DNA of 64,000 bases from Elusimicrobia bacterium GWA2_62_23 (GTDB lineage: Bacteria; Elusimicrobiota; Elusimicrobia; Elusimicrobiales; UBA9959): assembly GCA_001799635.1 (NCBI GenBank), contig MGTV01000037.1, forward strand, positions 1-64,000, read 5' to 3'. The notes below the pieces were generated by a model, which ran no database searches, was not told the DNA's origin, and was given only the letters and a program-made list of their open reading frames with translations. The position numbers were made by a program, and so were the translations under genes. Positions 15,765 to 24,608 of the stretch are shown in pieces (position 1 is the stretch's first letter; every line of letters begins with the position of its first letter).

Positions 15765-15796
15765 AAAAAACCCGGGGCCAAACCCCGGGTTTTTTA
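15765..15796. terminator. Bidirectional terminator
   Basis: Stem CCCGGGG / CCCCGGG with loop CCAAA, preceded by A6 and followed by T6. It ends the plus-strand secreted genes and the convergent minus-strand repeat gene. Confidence 0.85.
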
Positions 15797-15811
15797 TTTC
15801 AGCGGGCGCGG

Positions 15812-17258
15812 TTATTTGCCGCCGGTGAACATACGGCCGGTTATCACGTAAAGCTCGCGGCCGCTCTTCTCGGTCCAGATCTCAGAATAGTCCAGGTGCA
15901 GGCCGCTCACCTTTATGGTGGTCAGGATGTCCACGTTCTCGCTGTAGGCCTCTTTCAGCACGACGTTGCCGTTCTCATAGGAGCCGGCGTCGGCGCCGTT
16001 CTGGTCCAGCAGCTGCGAACCTTTCTTGGTCCAGCGGGCCGGCTCGGAGGCCAGGCCCACGAAACCGCAGTCGAAATAGCCGTCCTTGCGCTCCAGGTAA
16101 TCCTTGCCGTCGTCGAAAAGCAGCCACATGACGTCGCAGCGGGTGCCGGACCCCTGGTAGGTCCATTCGCCCCAGCCGGTCCATTTGCCGGTCAGGCGGT
16201 TCTCCGGGTTGGAGGAACGGCCGCCCACCACCGGCAGGAACTGCCCGGTCTGAAGGATGTAGCCGGAGCCGTTGAACACGGCCGGCACGAACTGGCCGGT
16301 GGCCGCGTAGATGAAGCCGCCGCCCACCTGAATGACCGGCTGCACCTTGCCCGTGCGCGGGTCCAGGAGCAGCACCGTGCCGCGGCTGGAAGCGGCGGCC
16401 GCGTCCAGGGCGGGAATGAACCGGCCGGCGGCGTCCACGTAATGGTATTCGCCGAAATTGTCCACCCAGAGCAGCTTGCCGTCCTCACGCAGCTCGAAGC
16501 GCTGGCAGCTGGAGGAGATCCTGGTCTTATTGAGGTAGAGGTTGGAGAAGCCGTCCAGCCAGGCCACGTCGCCGGTGCGGTCGGCCACGAAGAAATTATT
16601 GCTGCTGCCGAGCTTCTCCCGGTTCTTGTAGAGATTGCCGAAGCTGTCGGTCCAGACCACGTCGCCCGTATGGGAAGCCATCTGGAAGCGGGAGGAGGCG
16701 CCCAGCTCTTCGGAATTCTTGTAGAGGCGGCCGTAAGGGATCGCGCCAGGCCACGTCGCCGGTCCAGTCGGCCACTATGAACACCTGCGCGCTGCCCACC
16801 TCGGCCGAGTTCCTGTAGAGGCGGCCGTAGGAATTCTTCCAGAAGACGTCCCCTGTGTAAAGGGCGATCTCGAAGTCCTGGGCGGAACTTCCCAGTTCGG
16901 CCTCGTTCTTATAGATGCGGCCGTAAGAATCGCGCCAGGCGGCGTCGCCGGAGCAGGCGCCTTTGTAGGCGGAGGCGTTGCGGCCGAGCTTCTTGCCGTT
17001 CTTGTACAGGTCCCCGTTCTTCACGTAGAGCACCGGCATATTGGGGCAGTTCTCGGGCAGGGCGTTGGCGGCCGGCTGGAAGGCCCGGGCCCTGGCCGGT
17101 ATCCCCGGCAGGTTTACCGCCGGCAGTTCACCGCCCGGCAGCGTAAAGCCCAGGGCAGCGGCCCCGGTCACCAGGCTGTCAGCGGGCTGCGCGAAAGCGG
17201 GGCCGGCCGAAAACAGGAAAGCCGCCGCGGCGCTTAAAGTTACGAGACAGTTCTTCAT
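15812..17258 (-). pseudogene. Secreted repeat protein interrupted by a one-base frameshift
   Basis: Two overlapping frames form one gene. The start is ATG 17258 with a signal peptide ending near A-F-A. Six consecutive ~31-residue units follow, each T-G-D-V-x-W-x-D-S-x-G-x-L-Y-K-N-x-x-x-L-G-S-S, resembling beta-propeller blades. At 16734-16736 (TAA on the plus strand) one extra base shifts the frame in the third unit; removing one A restores D-P-Y-G-R-L-Y-K-N and joins both parts perfectly. The C-terminal 120 residues (L-T-G-K-W-T-G-W-G-E-W-T start) look lipocalin-like. The rest is well preserved, so a sequencing error, recent mutation or phase variation are all possible. Confidence 0.75.
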
Positions 17259-17308
17259 TATTGCCACCCCACTTGTTCAGATACCTACCGCTCAAATTTT
17301 AGCATTTG

Positions 17309-17791
17309 CTAGTGCCCGCCGCCCCGGAGCATTTCCAGGGCGTGCGGGATCAGGTCCAGCACGGCTTCCAGATTTTCTTTCACGGCTTTGGGGCTGCCGG
17401 GCAGGTTGAGGATGATGGTATTGCCGCGTATGCCGCAGATGCCGCGGGAGAGAGCGGCCTTTTTAGTTTTCTTGAGGCCTTCGGCGCGCATCAGCTCGGG
17501 CAGGCCGGGGATATTGCGCTCGATAACCTGCGCGGTGGCCTCGGGGGTAACGTCGCGGCCGCTGAAACCGGTGCCCCCGGTGGTAATGACCACGCTCACC
17601 CTCAGCTCGTCGCAGTAGCGCAGCAGCTTTTCTTTTATGGCCGGGATCTCGTCGGGCACTATGTCGTAGGCGGCCACGCGGGCGCCTATGGGTTTTATCA
17701 GCTCGCCTATCAGCCGGCCGCTGACGTCTTCGGCCTCGCCGCGCGAACAGCGGTCGCTGGAAGTGAGCACGGCTATTTCAATAAAGCTCAA
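17309..17791 (-). CDS. mogA: Molybdopterin adenylyltransferase
   Basis: 160 residues of the MogA/MoaB fold. It activates molybdopterin by adenylation before metal insertion. The motif T-T-G-G-T-G-F-S-x-R-D-V-T-P-E-A (about residues 70-85) and L-P-G-S-P-K-A-V are diagnostic. The start is a TTG at 17791 with GGAG seven bases upstream, inside the end of the MOSC gene (14-bp overlap). It is the last gene of the minus-strand tungsten-cofactor run. Confidence 0.9.
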   Translation of the reverse strand: MSFIEIAVLTSSDRCSRGEAEDVSGRLIGELIKPIGARVAAYDIVPDEIPAIKEKLLRYCDELRVSVVITTGGTGFSGRDVTPEATAQVIERNIPGLPELMRAEGLKKTKKAALSRGICGIRGNTIILNLPGSPKAVKENLEAVLDLIPHALEMLRGGGH

Positions 17792-18227
17792 TTGGGTCTC
17801 CTACGGCTATGTCTCCGCCTTCCGCTACTTCGGCGAAAATGCCTTTACGGGGCATGATGCAGTCCCCTACCTGGTGGTAGATGGCGCAGCGGCTGTGGCA
17901 TTCCTTGCCTATCTTTGAAATTCTCAGTACGGCGGTCCTGCCCACGCGCAGCCGGTCGCCTATTTTGAGCGCGGCGAGGTTTACCCCTTCGGTGGTGATG
18001 TTCTCGGCGTAAATGCCGGGGCGGATCTCCACCGAAGCTTTCTTGGCTTTAGCGTCGGCTATCTGGCCGCGCACGCTTTCCATGTCCAGCAGGCTCACCT
18101 GGCGGATGTCCGTGCCTGCGTGCGCGTCCCCGGCTATGCCGGAGCCTTTCACGAGCACGGCCTTCTGGACGTTCTCTTTAGGCACGCCCTTTGCGGCGCT
18201 GCAGTTTATAGAGAAGATCTTGCCCAT
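17778..18227 (-). CDS. MOSC-domain protein
   Basis: 149 residues, a stand-alone MOSC domain. The motif G-K-E-C-H-S-R-C-A-I-Y near residue 107 and G-D-C-I-M-P-R-K-G-I-F-A-E-V after it are typical of short MOSC proteins found beside mogA. MOSC domains bind molybdenum-cofactor sulfur or deliver sulfur to metal centres; here a tungsten cofactor is the likely target (inference). A miniature inverted-repeat element lies directly upstream. Confidence 0.85.
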   Translation of the reverse strand: MGKIFSINCSAAKGVPKENVQKAVLVKGSGIAGDAHAGTDIRQVSLLDMESVRGQIADAKAKKASVEIRPGIYAENITTEGVNLAALKIGDRLRVGRTAVLRISKIGKECHSRCAIYHQVGDCIMPRKGIFAEVAEGGDIAVGDPIELY

Positions 18228-18250
18228 AGTCTTAAAATGTCTGGTCGGGT

Positions 18251-18403
18251 CTGACCGGGGTGTTACCCGCTCACCCGGACTGCAGGGAACCGTTGCGCGG
18301 TTCCCCTCAATCGCTCCGCGATTGAGGCACTGCAGTGACTATTCCGCTAACGCGCAATAGTCACCCCTCTCCCCAACGGGTTCGCCGGGCAACACCCCGG
18401 CCA
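18251..18403 (-). mobile_element. Miniature inverted-repeat element, copy 1
   Basis: The ends CCGGGGTGTTACCCG (18255-18269) and CGGGCAACACCCCGG (18386-18400) are inverted repeats with one mismatch. Inside are three hairpins: GGGAACC-GTTGCGC-GGTTCCC (18285-18305), CCTCAATCG-CTC-CGATTGAGG (about 18305-18327) and TGACTATT / AATAGTCA (about 18337-18363). A second copy at 43798-43912 shares the ends and a 31-bp core in the opposite orientation. No transposase is present. It separates MOSC from moaC within one co-directional cluster. Confidence 0.75.
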
Positions 18404-18417
18404 TCCCCTCCAACTCC

Positions 18418-18843
18418 CTAGCGTTTGTAATGGCCGCTCTTGCCGCCGAGCTTCTCCAGCAGGAAAATTTCGCCTATCTCCAGGTCCTGGGCGAACATTT
18501 TGCACATGTCGTAAATGGTGAGGGCGGCGGCGGAGGCGGCTACAAGGGCCTCCATTTCCACGCCGGTCTTGCCGGTGCAGCGGGCCTCGGTGGTTATAAG
18601 GATGCCCGCTTTTCCCACCTTGAACTCCACGCCTACGAAGTTCAGCGGCAGGTTGTGGCAGAGCGGGATGATGCCCGCGGTGTTCTTGGCGGCGAGGATG
18701 CCCGCGAACCGCGCGGCTTCCAGTACATTGCCCTTGGGAAGTTTGCCGGCTTTGATCAGGCCGACTATTTCAGGGTTCAGCTTTATATAGGCCTGCGCCC
18801 GGGCCGTCCGCTTGGTATCCTTCTTATTTCCAACGTCTATCAT
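18418..18843 (-). CDS. moaC: Cyclic pyranopterin monophosphate synthase
   Basis: 141 residues, slightly short at the N-terminus because the usual H-I-x-x-x-G segment is absent; it begins at M-I-D-V-G, the usual M-V-D-V-S point. MoaC converts the MoaA product to cyclic pyranopterin monophosphate. The motifs A-A-K-N-T-A-G-I-I-P-L-C-H-N-L-P-L and T-G-V-E-M-E-A-L-V-A-A-S are the active-site segments. It starts 7 bp after moaA ends. Confidence 0.93.
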   Translation of the reverse strand: MIDVGNKKDTKRTARAQAYIKLNPEIVGLIKAGKLPKGNVLEAARFAGILAAKNTAGIIPLCHNLPLNFVGVEFKVGKAGILITTEARCTGKTGVEMEALVAASAAALTIYDMCKMFAQDLEIGEIFLLEKLGGKSGHYKR

Positions 18844-18850
18844 AGGGTCC

Positions 18851-19831
18851 TTAACCGCCCAGGCTGCTCATCTCTATATTGCCGGCGGTAGGCGAATCTT
18901 TCTTGTACTTAGATTTTACTAAAAAGGCTTTCTTCAGGTAGTCGTCCAACGCCGCGTCCGGGGCGTTAGCGCGCAGCAGGTCGCGCAGGCTGTGCGTGGC
19001 GGGAGAGAACAGGCACGGGTAGATCCTGCCGGTGCAATCCATGCGCACCCTGTTGCAGGCGCCGCAGAAATAATCGCTGCGCCCGCTGATAAAGCCTATT
19101 TTACCGGCGGCGCCGCGCAGTTTATAGACGCTGGCGGGGCCGTCGGCGGCCGCGGCCGGCAGCTGCAGCAGCGGGCCCAGCGCCTCTTCTATGCGGCGCT
19201 TGGTCTCGGCGGTGGTCACCAGCGCGCCTTTAAGGCGTGAGGCCCTCTCGTTGGTAGGATAGAATTCTATGAACCGCACGCTCAAAGGGAGTTTGACGGA
19301 GAGCCGGGCGAAATCTGCGGCTTCCAGGTCGTTCAGGCCTTTCATCAGCACCACGTTCAGCTTCACTTCGCCGAACCCCGCGGCCAGGGCGGCCTCTATG
19401 CCCGCCCACACCTTGTCCAAGCCGGCCGAGCCCGTTATCTTCTTGAAAACGTCCTTCTTGAGCGTATCCAGGCTGACGTTCACCCGGTCCAGACCCGCCT
19501 CGCGCAGCGGCTCGGCCAGGTCTTTAAGCAGCAGGCCATTGGTGGTGAGCGCCAGTTCCTTCAGGCCGGGTATGGCGCTCAACATGTTTACCAGGCCCAC
19601 TATGTTCTTGCGCAGCAGCGGCTCGCCGCCGGTCAGGCGGATCTTCCTGACCCCGGCCCGCACGAAAGCCGCCGCGGCGCGCGCCAGTTCCTCGTGACGC
19701 AGCAGGTCCTCGTGTTTCAAATAACCGCTCTTCTCCCGCGGCGTGCAGTAGACGCAGTTGAGGTTGCACCTGTCGGTAAGCGACAGCCTGAGGTAATCTA
19801 CAGCCATGAAATGAATTTCGCCCGGCCGCAT
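18851..19831 (-). CDS. moaA: GTP 3',8-cyclase (radical SAM)
   Basis: 326 residues if started at ATG 19831, which has GGTGA 6 bp upstream; ATG 19807 is the alternative and gives the shorter overlap with moeA. The radical-SAM cluster is C22-N-L-N-C26-V-Y-C29, and the second, substrate-binding cluster is C-G-A-C with a third cysteine in Y-P-C-L-F. The protein ends in G-G, the conserved MoaA tail that enters the active site. It performs the first step of molybdopterin synthesis. It lies between moeA and moaC in one operon. Confidence 0.93.
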   Translation of the reverse strand: MRPGEIHFMAVDYLRLSLTDRCNLNCVYCTPREKSGYLKHEDLLRHEELARAAAAFVRAGVRKIRLTGGEPLLRKNIVGLVNMLSAIPGLKELALTTNGLLLKDLAEPLREAGLDRVNVSLDTLKKDVFKKITGSAGLDKVWAGIEAALAAGFGEVKLNVVLMKGLNDLEAADFARLSVKLPLSVRFIEFYPTNERASRLKGALVTTAETKRRIEEALGPLLQLPAAAADGPASVYKLRGAAGKIGFISGRSDYFCGACNRVRMDCTGRIYPCLFSPATHSLRDLLRANAPDAALDDYLKKAFLVKSKYKKDSPTAGNIEMSSLGG

Positions 19832-20979
19832 TTTTTCACCGCGCTGTTCTCGGCTATCATGGTAAAGCCGCCGGCCGCGGCCAGGGCCAGGATATCGGCC
19901 GAGCCGTTATTGCAGACTTCCCGCAGCGAGAAAGCGGCTTTCACGCCCACGGTGGAGAGCACCATGGCGCGGCGCGGGGTGCGCGGCTCGAATTTGGTCT
20001 CGCAGACCCCGTCCAGGAAAACAGGGGCGAAATCAGGGCGGCCCGCCATTTTGCGGATGGCCGGCCGGATATAGGCGAGGTAAGCCATAAAATTGGCCAC
20101 CGGGTTGCCGGGAATACCGAAGACCAGCGTACGGCCCTTCACTCCGAAGAACATGGGTTTGCCGGGACGCACCCGAACGGTGTGGAAAAGTTTTTTAACG
20201 CCCAGCTCTTTCAGGATGCCTGGCACCAGGTCGTAGTCGCCCATGGACACGCCTCCTGAAATAAGGGCGATGTCGGCTTTCAGGGCCTTGGCGAGCGCGG
20301 CTTTAAGTTTTCTGGGCTCGTCGCGCACTATCTCCGGCGCGGCGTTCACGCCGTCCGTCTTCAGGAGAGTCGCGAGCATGGGGCCGTTGCTGTTATAGAT
20401 GCGGTTCCTGCCGAGTTTCGCGCCGGGAGGCACTATTTCCCCGCCGGTATTCACCAGCGATACGCGCGGCAGCGCGCCGCACTTCACGGCGCCGCGGCCG
20501 GCGGCGGCCAGCGCCGCTATGTGCTGTACACCTATGACCGAACCGCGCCGCATTATCAGCTGCCCCTTTTTAATATCCTCGCCGCGCAGGGCGATATTGT
20601 CTTCTTTGTTCGCGCCCCGCGAGAACCAGACCAGGCCGCCGCTCTCCGAGGAGAATTCCACCATGATCACCGCGTCGGCGCCGGCGGGCACTGGCGAGCC
20701 GGTCATGATCTTCACGCATTCTCCGGAACCCAGCCTGCGGTTAAAGCTTTCGCCGGCCTGTATAAGCCCCAGGCATTTGAAGCCGCGGCCGGGCTTCACG
20801 TCCGCTGCGCGCACAGCGTAGCCGTCCACGGCGGATTTATTAAAAGGCGGCATGGCGAGCGCCGAACGCACGTCCTCGGCCAGCGCCCGGCCTACGGAGT
20901 CTTCGACACGGACCAGCACGGGAGGCAGGGGCTTCGCCCCCTTAATTACCGTGTCCATCGCTTCTTCGAAAGTTATCAT
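19798..20979 (-). CDS. moeA: Molybdopterin molybdotransferase (metal insertase)
   Basis: 393 residues from ATG 20979, which has AGAGGAA upstream and overlaps the tupC stop by 4 bp; a longer frame exists upstream but would run inside tupC. MoeA inserts molybdate or tungstate into adenylated molybdopterin. Diagnostic segments are N-K-S-A-V-D-G-Y-A, M-T-G-S-P-V-P-A-G-A-D-A-V, S-G-G-V-S-M-G-D-Y-D and G-I-P-G-N-P-V-A. Being in one operon with a tungstate transporter and near aor, tungsten is the likely metal (inference from context). Confidence 0.93.
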   Translation of the reverse strand: MITFEEAMDTVIKGAKPLPPVLVRVEDSVGRALAEDVRSALAMPPFNKSAVDGYAVRAADVKPGRGFKCLGLIQAGESFNRRLGSGECVKIMTGSPVPAGADAVIMVEFSSESGGLVWFSRGANKEDNIALRGEDIKKGQLIMRRGSVIGVQHIAALAAAGRGAVKCGALPRVSLVNTGGEIVPPGAKLGRNRIYNSNGPMLATLLKTDGVNAAPEIVRDEPRKLKAALAKALKADIALISGGVSMGDYDLVPGILKELGVKKLFHTVRVRPGKPMFFGVKGRTLVFGIPGNPVANFMAYLAYIRPAIRKMAGRPDFAPVFLDGVCETKFEPRTPRRAMVLSTVGVKAAFSLREVCNNGSADILALAAAGGFTMIAENSAVKKCGRAKFISWL

Positions 20980-22040
20980 AGGTTCCTCTTTATCAGGTGG
21001 GCGGCCACGGCCTTGAACGAGGCGTAAACTTCCGCCCCGGGCTTCAGGCCCAGCCCGTCCACCAGCTGTTTGGTCACGGCGGCCTGCAGGGTGAAACCAC
21101 AATCCAATTCCACCTTGTACTCCAGCCCCCACGGAGCCACGGAAGCCACCTTCGCCTTGAAGTTGTTGCGCCGTCCGCCGGCGTCCTGATTCAGCGATAC
21201 CGAGATGTCTTCGGGGCGCAGGCAGAAGAACACGTTGTCCCCGGCCACGCAGGAGGAAACGGCCATCAGCGTTTTCCCGCCGGCCTCCACCGAGCAGAGG
21301 TTATCCTGGTTGGAGGCCACTTTGCCGGGCAGGATGGTTTCTACCCCCACGAAATCGGCCACTTCTCTAGAGACCGGGCGGGCGAAGATCTCCTGCGGTT
21401 CGCCCTGCTGCGCTATGCGGCCGTTCACCAGCACCGCGAGCGTATCGGAGAGGGTCAGCGCCCCCTCCTGGTCCTGCGTCACCAGCACCACGGCGGCGCC
21501 CGAGATCTTTATGACCCGGCGCAGGTCGCGGATAATGGACTCTTTTACCCGCTCGTCCAGCGCGCCGAAAGGTTCGTCGAGCAGCAGCAGCTTAGGCCGC
21601 GTCACGAAAGCCCGCGCCAGCGCCGTCCTGTGGCTCTCGCCCTGCGACAGGGTTTTGGCGTTGCGCTCTTTCAGGTGCGTTATCTGAAAGAGCTCCAGGA
21701 CTTCGCCTACCGCCGCGGCGTCGCGCAGGCCGCGCAGCCGCAGGGGCAGGGCCACATTGTCGAAAACGGTGTCGTTGGTCAGGTAAGGCTGGGAGAACAC
21801 GGCGGACATGGCCCGGCGCAGGGGCAGCATGTTCGCGGAGGACAGGGCGTTCTTCCCCATGATCTCGAGCGTGCCGGCGGCCGGTCTGTTGAGCAGGGCC
21901 ATGGCGTTGAGCAGGGTGGTCTTGCCGGCGCCGTTGGGTCCTATAATGGCGAACACCTCGCCCTCGCGGACCTTGAGCGACTCCACCTCCAGCCTGAAGC
22001 CGGAGTCGAAAGCCACGCGCAGGCCGGAGAGCTTTATCAT
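20976..22040 (-). CDS. tupC: Tungstate ABC transporter ATP-binding protein
   Basis: 354 residues: an ABC ATPase (1-235) plus a C-terminal TOBE-like domain. Walker A is G-P-N-G-A-G-K-T-T and Walker B L-L-L-L-D-E-P-F-G-A-L-D-E. The signature is L-S-Q-G-E rather than L-S-G-G-E. The H-loop reads V-T-Q-D-Q where V-T-H-D is usual, so the switch histidine is replaced by Gln. It energises oxyanion import with the adjacent permease and binding protein. It overlaps tupB by 4 bp and moeA by 4 bp. Confidence 0.85.
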   Translation of the reverse strand: MIKLSGLRVAFDSGFRLEVESLKVREGEVFAIIGPNGAGKTTLLNAMALLNRPAAGTLEIMGKNALSSANMLPLRRAMSAVFSQPYLTNDTVFDNVALPLRLRGLRDAAAVGEVLELFQITHLKERNAKTLSQGESHRTALARAFVTRPKLLLLDEPFGALDERVKESIIRDLRRVIKISGAAVVLVTQDQEGALTLSDTLAVLVNGRIAQQGEPQEIFARPVSREVADFVGVETILPGKVASNQDNLCSVEAGGKTLMAVSSCVAGDNVFFCLRPEDISVSLNQDAGGRRNNFKAKVASVAPWGLEYKVELDCGFTLQAAVTKQLVDGLGLKPGAEVYASFKAVAAHLIKRNL

Positions 22041-22738
22041 CGCGTCAGCACCTTGTTCTGCTGGATCACCGTCAGCGCGAGGTTAACAACGAAGCCCAAC
22101 GCCAGCAGCACCAGGCCTATGGCAATGGCCATATCGAAATTCCCCATCTGCGTTTCCATCACGGTGGCCGTGGTGAGCATGCGGGTCTGGTGGCGGATAT
22201 TGCCGCCCACTATCATCACGGCGCCCACTTCGGCCACCAGCCGGCCGAAACCGGCTATGACCGCGGCCACTATGGTGAGGCGGATCTCTTTCAGGCAGAC
22301 CCAGATGGCCTGCCGGTCGCTGGCGCCGAGCGCCAGGATCTGGTTGTAGAACTTGGGGTCCACGTTCTGCATCGCGGAGATGGACAGCGCGGTGATGATG
22401 GGCAGCGCTATTATGAACTGCGCGATGATCATGCCCTTGGGCGTGTAGAGCCAGTTCAAGAACCCGAGCGGCCCGCTGCGCGCCAGGAACAGCATCACCA
22501 CCAGCCCTGCCACCACCGGCGGCAGGCCCATGCCGGTGTTCACCAGCGCTATCAGCAGTTTCTTGAGCGGGAATTTCTTTACCGCTATCCAGCTGCCGAG
22601 CGGCACGCCGGCCAGCACCGCTCCCGCTGTGGCGGCGAGCGACACGGTCAGCGACAGCCGCGCTATGGCGAACACCTCCGGGTTGCCGGAGAGGATGATG
22701 TGCAGGGCTTTCCTGAAGCCCTCGAGTATGAACTCCAT
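22037..22738 (-). CDS. tupB: Tungstate ABC transporter permease
   Basis: 233 residues with about five membrane helices. The binding-protein-dependent transport signature is G-F-G-R-L-V-A-E-V-G-A-V-M-I-V-G-G-N near residues 165-182, typical of TupB/ModB permeases. It forms the membrane channel with the ATPase encoded next (4-bp overlap) and receives tungstate from the lipoprotein encoded 25 bp upstream. Confidence 0.9.
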   Translation of the reverse strand: MEFILEGFRKALHIILSGNPEVFAIARLSLTVSLAATAGAVLAGVPLGSWIAVKKFPLKKLLIALVNTGMGLPPVVAGLVVMLFLARSGPLGFLNWLYTPKGMIIAQFIIALPIITALSISAMQNVDPKFYNQILALGASDRQAIWVCLKEIRLTIVAAVIAGFGRLVAEVGAVMIVGGNIRHQTRMLTTATVMETQMGNFDMAIAIGLVLLALGFVVNLALTVIQQNKVLTR

Positions 22739-22763
22739 GATGATATTCTAGATTATGTCTTGC

Positions 22764-23594
22764 CTATTTCACCGCGTAGTCGTAGAAGAACAGCTGCTGC
22801 CCGTATTTCTCCACTCCGAATTTCTCTATCAGCTCTTTGGCCGGCCGGGAGAGCACGAAATCGAAGTAGGCCCTGGCGCCGGGAGCGTTCACCTTGGGGA
22901 ACTTGGCTGGGTTGGCGAGGATCAGGCTGTAGCGGTTAATGAGTAGGTCGTCGCCTTCGCTCACGATCACCAGTTTCAGGTTTTTAGCCATGGACAGGTA
23001 GGTGGAGCGGTCTGCCAGCACGTAGGCCTTCTTCTCCTCGGCTATGGACAGCGTCCCCGCCATGCCCTGCCCGGCCTCGAGATAGTATTCCTTGGCGGGC
23101 TTGACCTTGGCGGCGTCCCAGACCTTCAGTTCCTTCTTATGCGTGCCGCTCTGGTCCGCGCGGGATACGAACAGCGCCTTAGCCGCGGCGATCTTCCTAA
23201 AGGCGTCGGCGACTTTCTTCGAACCTTTCACCTTGGCCGGGTCGGCCTCGGGGCCGAGGATCACGAAGTCATTGTGCAGGAAGGTGGTGCGCTCTACGCC
23301 GTACCCTTCCTCCACGAACTTCTTCTCGTCGTCCGGGCTGTGCACCCAGAGGATATCCGCCTCACCGGTGCGCCCCAGCTGCATGGCCTGACCGGAGCCC
23401 ACGGCTATGGCCTGCAGCGTGTACCGGCCGTCCGCCTGAAAAGTCTCGTTCAGTGCGTCCAAGAGGCCGGTGTCGCGCACGCTGGTGGTGGTGGCCAGCC
23501 GCACCACGCTCTTCGGCTCGGTCTTGGCGCAGCCCGCCAGCAGCAGAGCGGCCAGCGCGGCATTCAGCAAGGCCATGACATTCGTGTTCTTCAT
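22764..23594 (-). CDS. tupA: Tungstate-binding lipoprotein
   Basis: 276 residues. The signal ends in L-L-L-A-G-C, giving lipid-anchored Cys22. The mature N-terminus has R-L-A-T-T-T-S-V-R-D-T-G-L-L-D; the T-T-T-S motif is the oxyanion-binding signature of TupA and separates it from ModA and WtpA. Later D-Q-S-G-T-H-K-K-E and the Y-Y-L-E-A-G-Q-G-M segment are also typical. It captures tungstate in the periplasm. It starts 11 bp after the LysR-type gene, so the regulator and transporter probably share a transcript. Confidence 0.9.
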   Translation of the reverse strand: MKNTNVMALLNAALAALLLAGCAKTEPKSVVRLATTTSVRDTGLLDALNETFQADGRYTLQAIAVGSGQAMQLGRTGEADILWVHSPDDEKKFVEEGYGVERTTFLHNDFVILGPEADPAKVKGSKKVADAFRKIAAAKALFVSRADQSGTHKKELKVWDAAKVKPAKEYYLEAGQGMAGTLSIAEEKKAYVLADRSTYLSMAKNLKLVIVSEGDDLLINRYSLILANPAKFPKVNAPGARAYFDFVLSRPAKELIEKFGVEKYGQQLFFYDYAVK

Positions 23595-23605
23595 GATCCT
23601 CCTTC

Positions 23606-24541
23606 CTACGCTTTCGACAACTGCGTGGACTTGATGTTCAAAAGATAGTCGGCCAGCGCCTTGTGGCGGGCCAGTCCGGCCTTGCCGGCCTTCTGGTAAA
23701 GATAGAAATAGTCCTCCAGCAGCTTAAGGCGCGGGAAGACGTCGCGCAGGGCGCCGCTCTTCAGTTCCTTCAGCACGCAGTAGCGCGGCACGAAGCCCGC
23801 GCCCAGGCCTTCCATAGCGGCGTTGATCACCGCGCGGATATGGGTCATTTCCGTGATGTCACCGAACTCCGGGCGCTCGGCCGCGGGCAGGGCGTTGAGG
23901 AAGTTCCCCCACCAGCGGCCGCCCTTGTCCAGCGACAGGACCGGGCAGCGCTCCAGGTCCTTGGGCGCCTTCAGCCCTTTGCGGCGGATAAAGTCGGGCG
24001 ACGCGATGACCGCGTACTCCTCGCGGAACAGCGGGCGGCGCTCCAGGCCTTCCGCCCGGTGCTCGCGGCAGTCTATGGCCATGTCCAGTTCATCGTTGAG
24101 CAGGGGCTTGAGCAGGTCATGGCTGAAGAGGAAATCCACGTGCACCCCGGGATTGGCGCTTATGAAGCCCTTGAGGTATTTTACCAGCAGGGTGGTGCCG
24201 AACTCCACCGTGGCCCCCAGCCGGATGGTGCCGGTCCCGCCGCCGCGCGCGGCCAGCTGCTCCTGCGCCTTTTCCAGTTCGTAGAACACCGCCTCGCAGG
24301 CCTTGTAGAGGATGCGCCCGCCCTCGGTCAGCTCCAGGCCGCGGGCGGTCTTCTTGAACAACTCCTCGCCGGCCGAGCGCTGCAGCTTCTTTACGGCGTG
24401 GCTGACCGCCGGCTGGGTGACGCAGAGGCGCCGGGCGGCCTCGGTAAAATTGAGGGTCTGCGCCACCGCGAAAAAGGCCCGCAACTGGTACAGGTCCAGC
24501 GGCAGGCGCGGCACGACATTACTTTTGTTCATACTAGGCAT
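23606..24541 (-). CDS. LysR-family transcriptional regulator
   Basis: 311 residues. The N-terminal winged HTH is L-Y-Q-L-R-A-F-F-A-V-A-Q-T-L-N-F-T-E-A-A, followed by T-Q-P-A-V-S-H-A-V. Residues 100-300 are a LysR substrate-binding domain. It is divergent from pruA and directly upstream of tupA, so either could be its target. LysR proteins normally control the divergent gene; the 11-bp gap to tupA instead ties it to tungstate uptake. A TATAAT box at 24553-24558 leaves a leader of only a few bases for the ATG at 24541; ATG 24532 is an alternative. Confidence 0.88.
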   Translation of the reverse strand: MPSMNKSNVVPRLPLDLYQLRAFFAVAQTLNFTEAARRLCVTQPAVSHAVKKLQRSAGEELFKKTARGLELTEGGRILYKACEAVFYELEKAQEQLAARGGGTGTIRLGATVEFGTTLLVKYLKGFISANPGVHVDFLFSHDLLKPLLNDELDMAIDCREHRAEGLERRPLFREEYAVIASPDFIRRKGLKAPKDLERCPVLSLDKGGRWWGNFLNALPAAERPEFGDITEMTHIRAVINAAMEGLGAGFVPRYCVLKELKSGALRDVFPRLKLLEDYFYLYQKAGKAGLARHKALADYLLNIKSTQLSKA

Positions 24542-24608
24542 TAATACTATGAATTATACTAATGTCGCGCCGATTGTTACCATACTCCATATCCTTTAAG
24601 GAGGCCCC
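24542..24608. promoter_or_regulatory. Overlapping divergent promoters of lysR and pruA
   Basis: On the minus strand TATAAT (24553-24558) serves the LysR gene. On the plus strand TATACT (24555-24560) can serve pruA, whose AAGGAGG lies at about 24597-24603. The two -10 boxes overlap, so use of one excludes the other. An ATACTA repeat on both sides (24545-24550 and 24556-24561) may be a LysR contact site. Confidence 0.45.
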
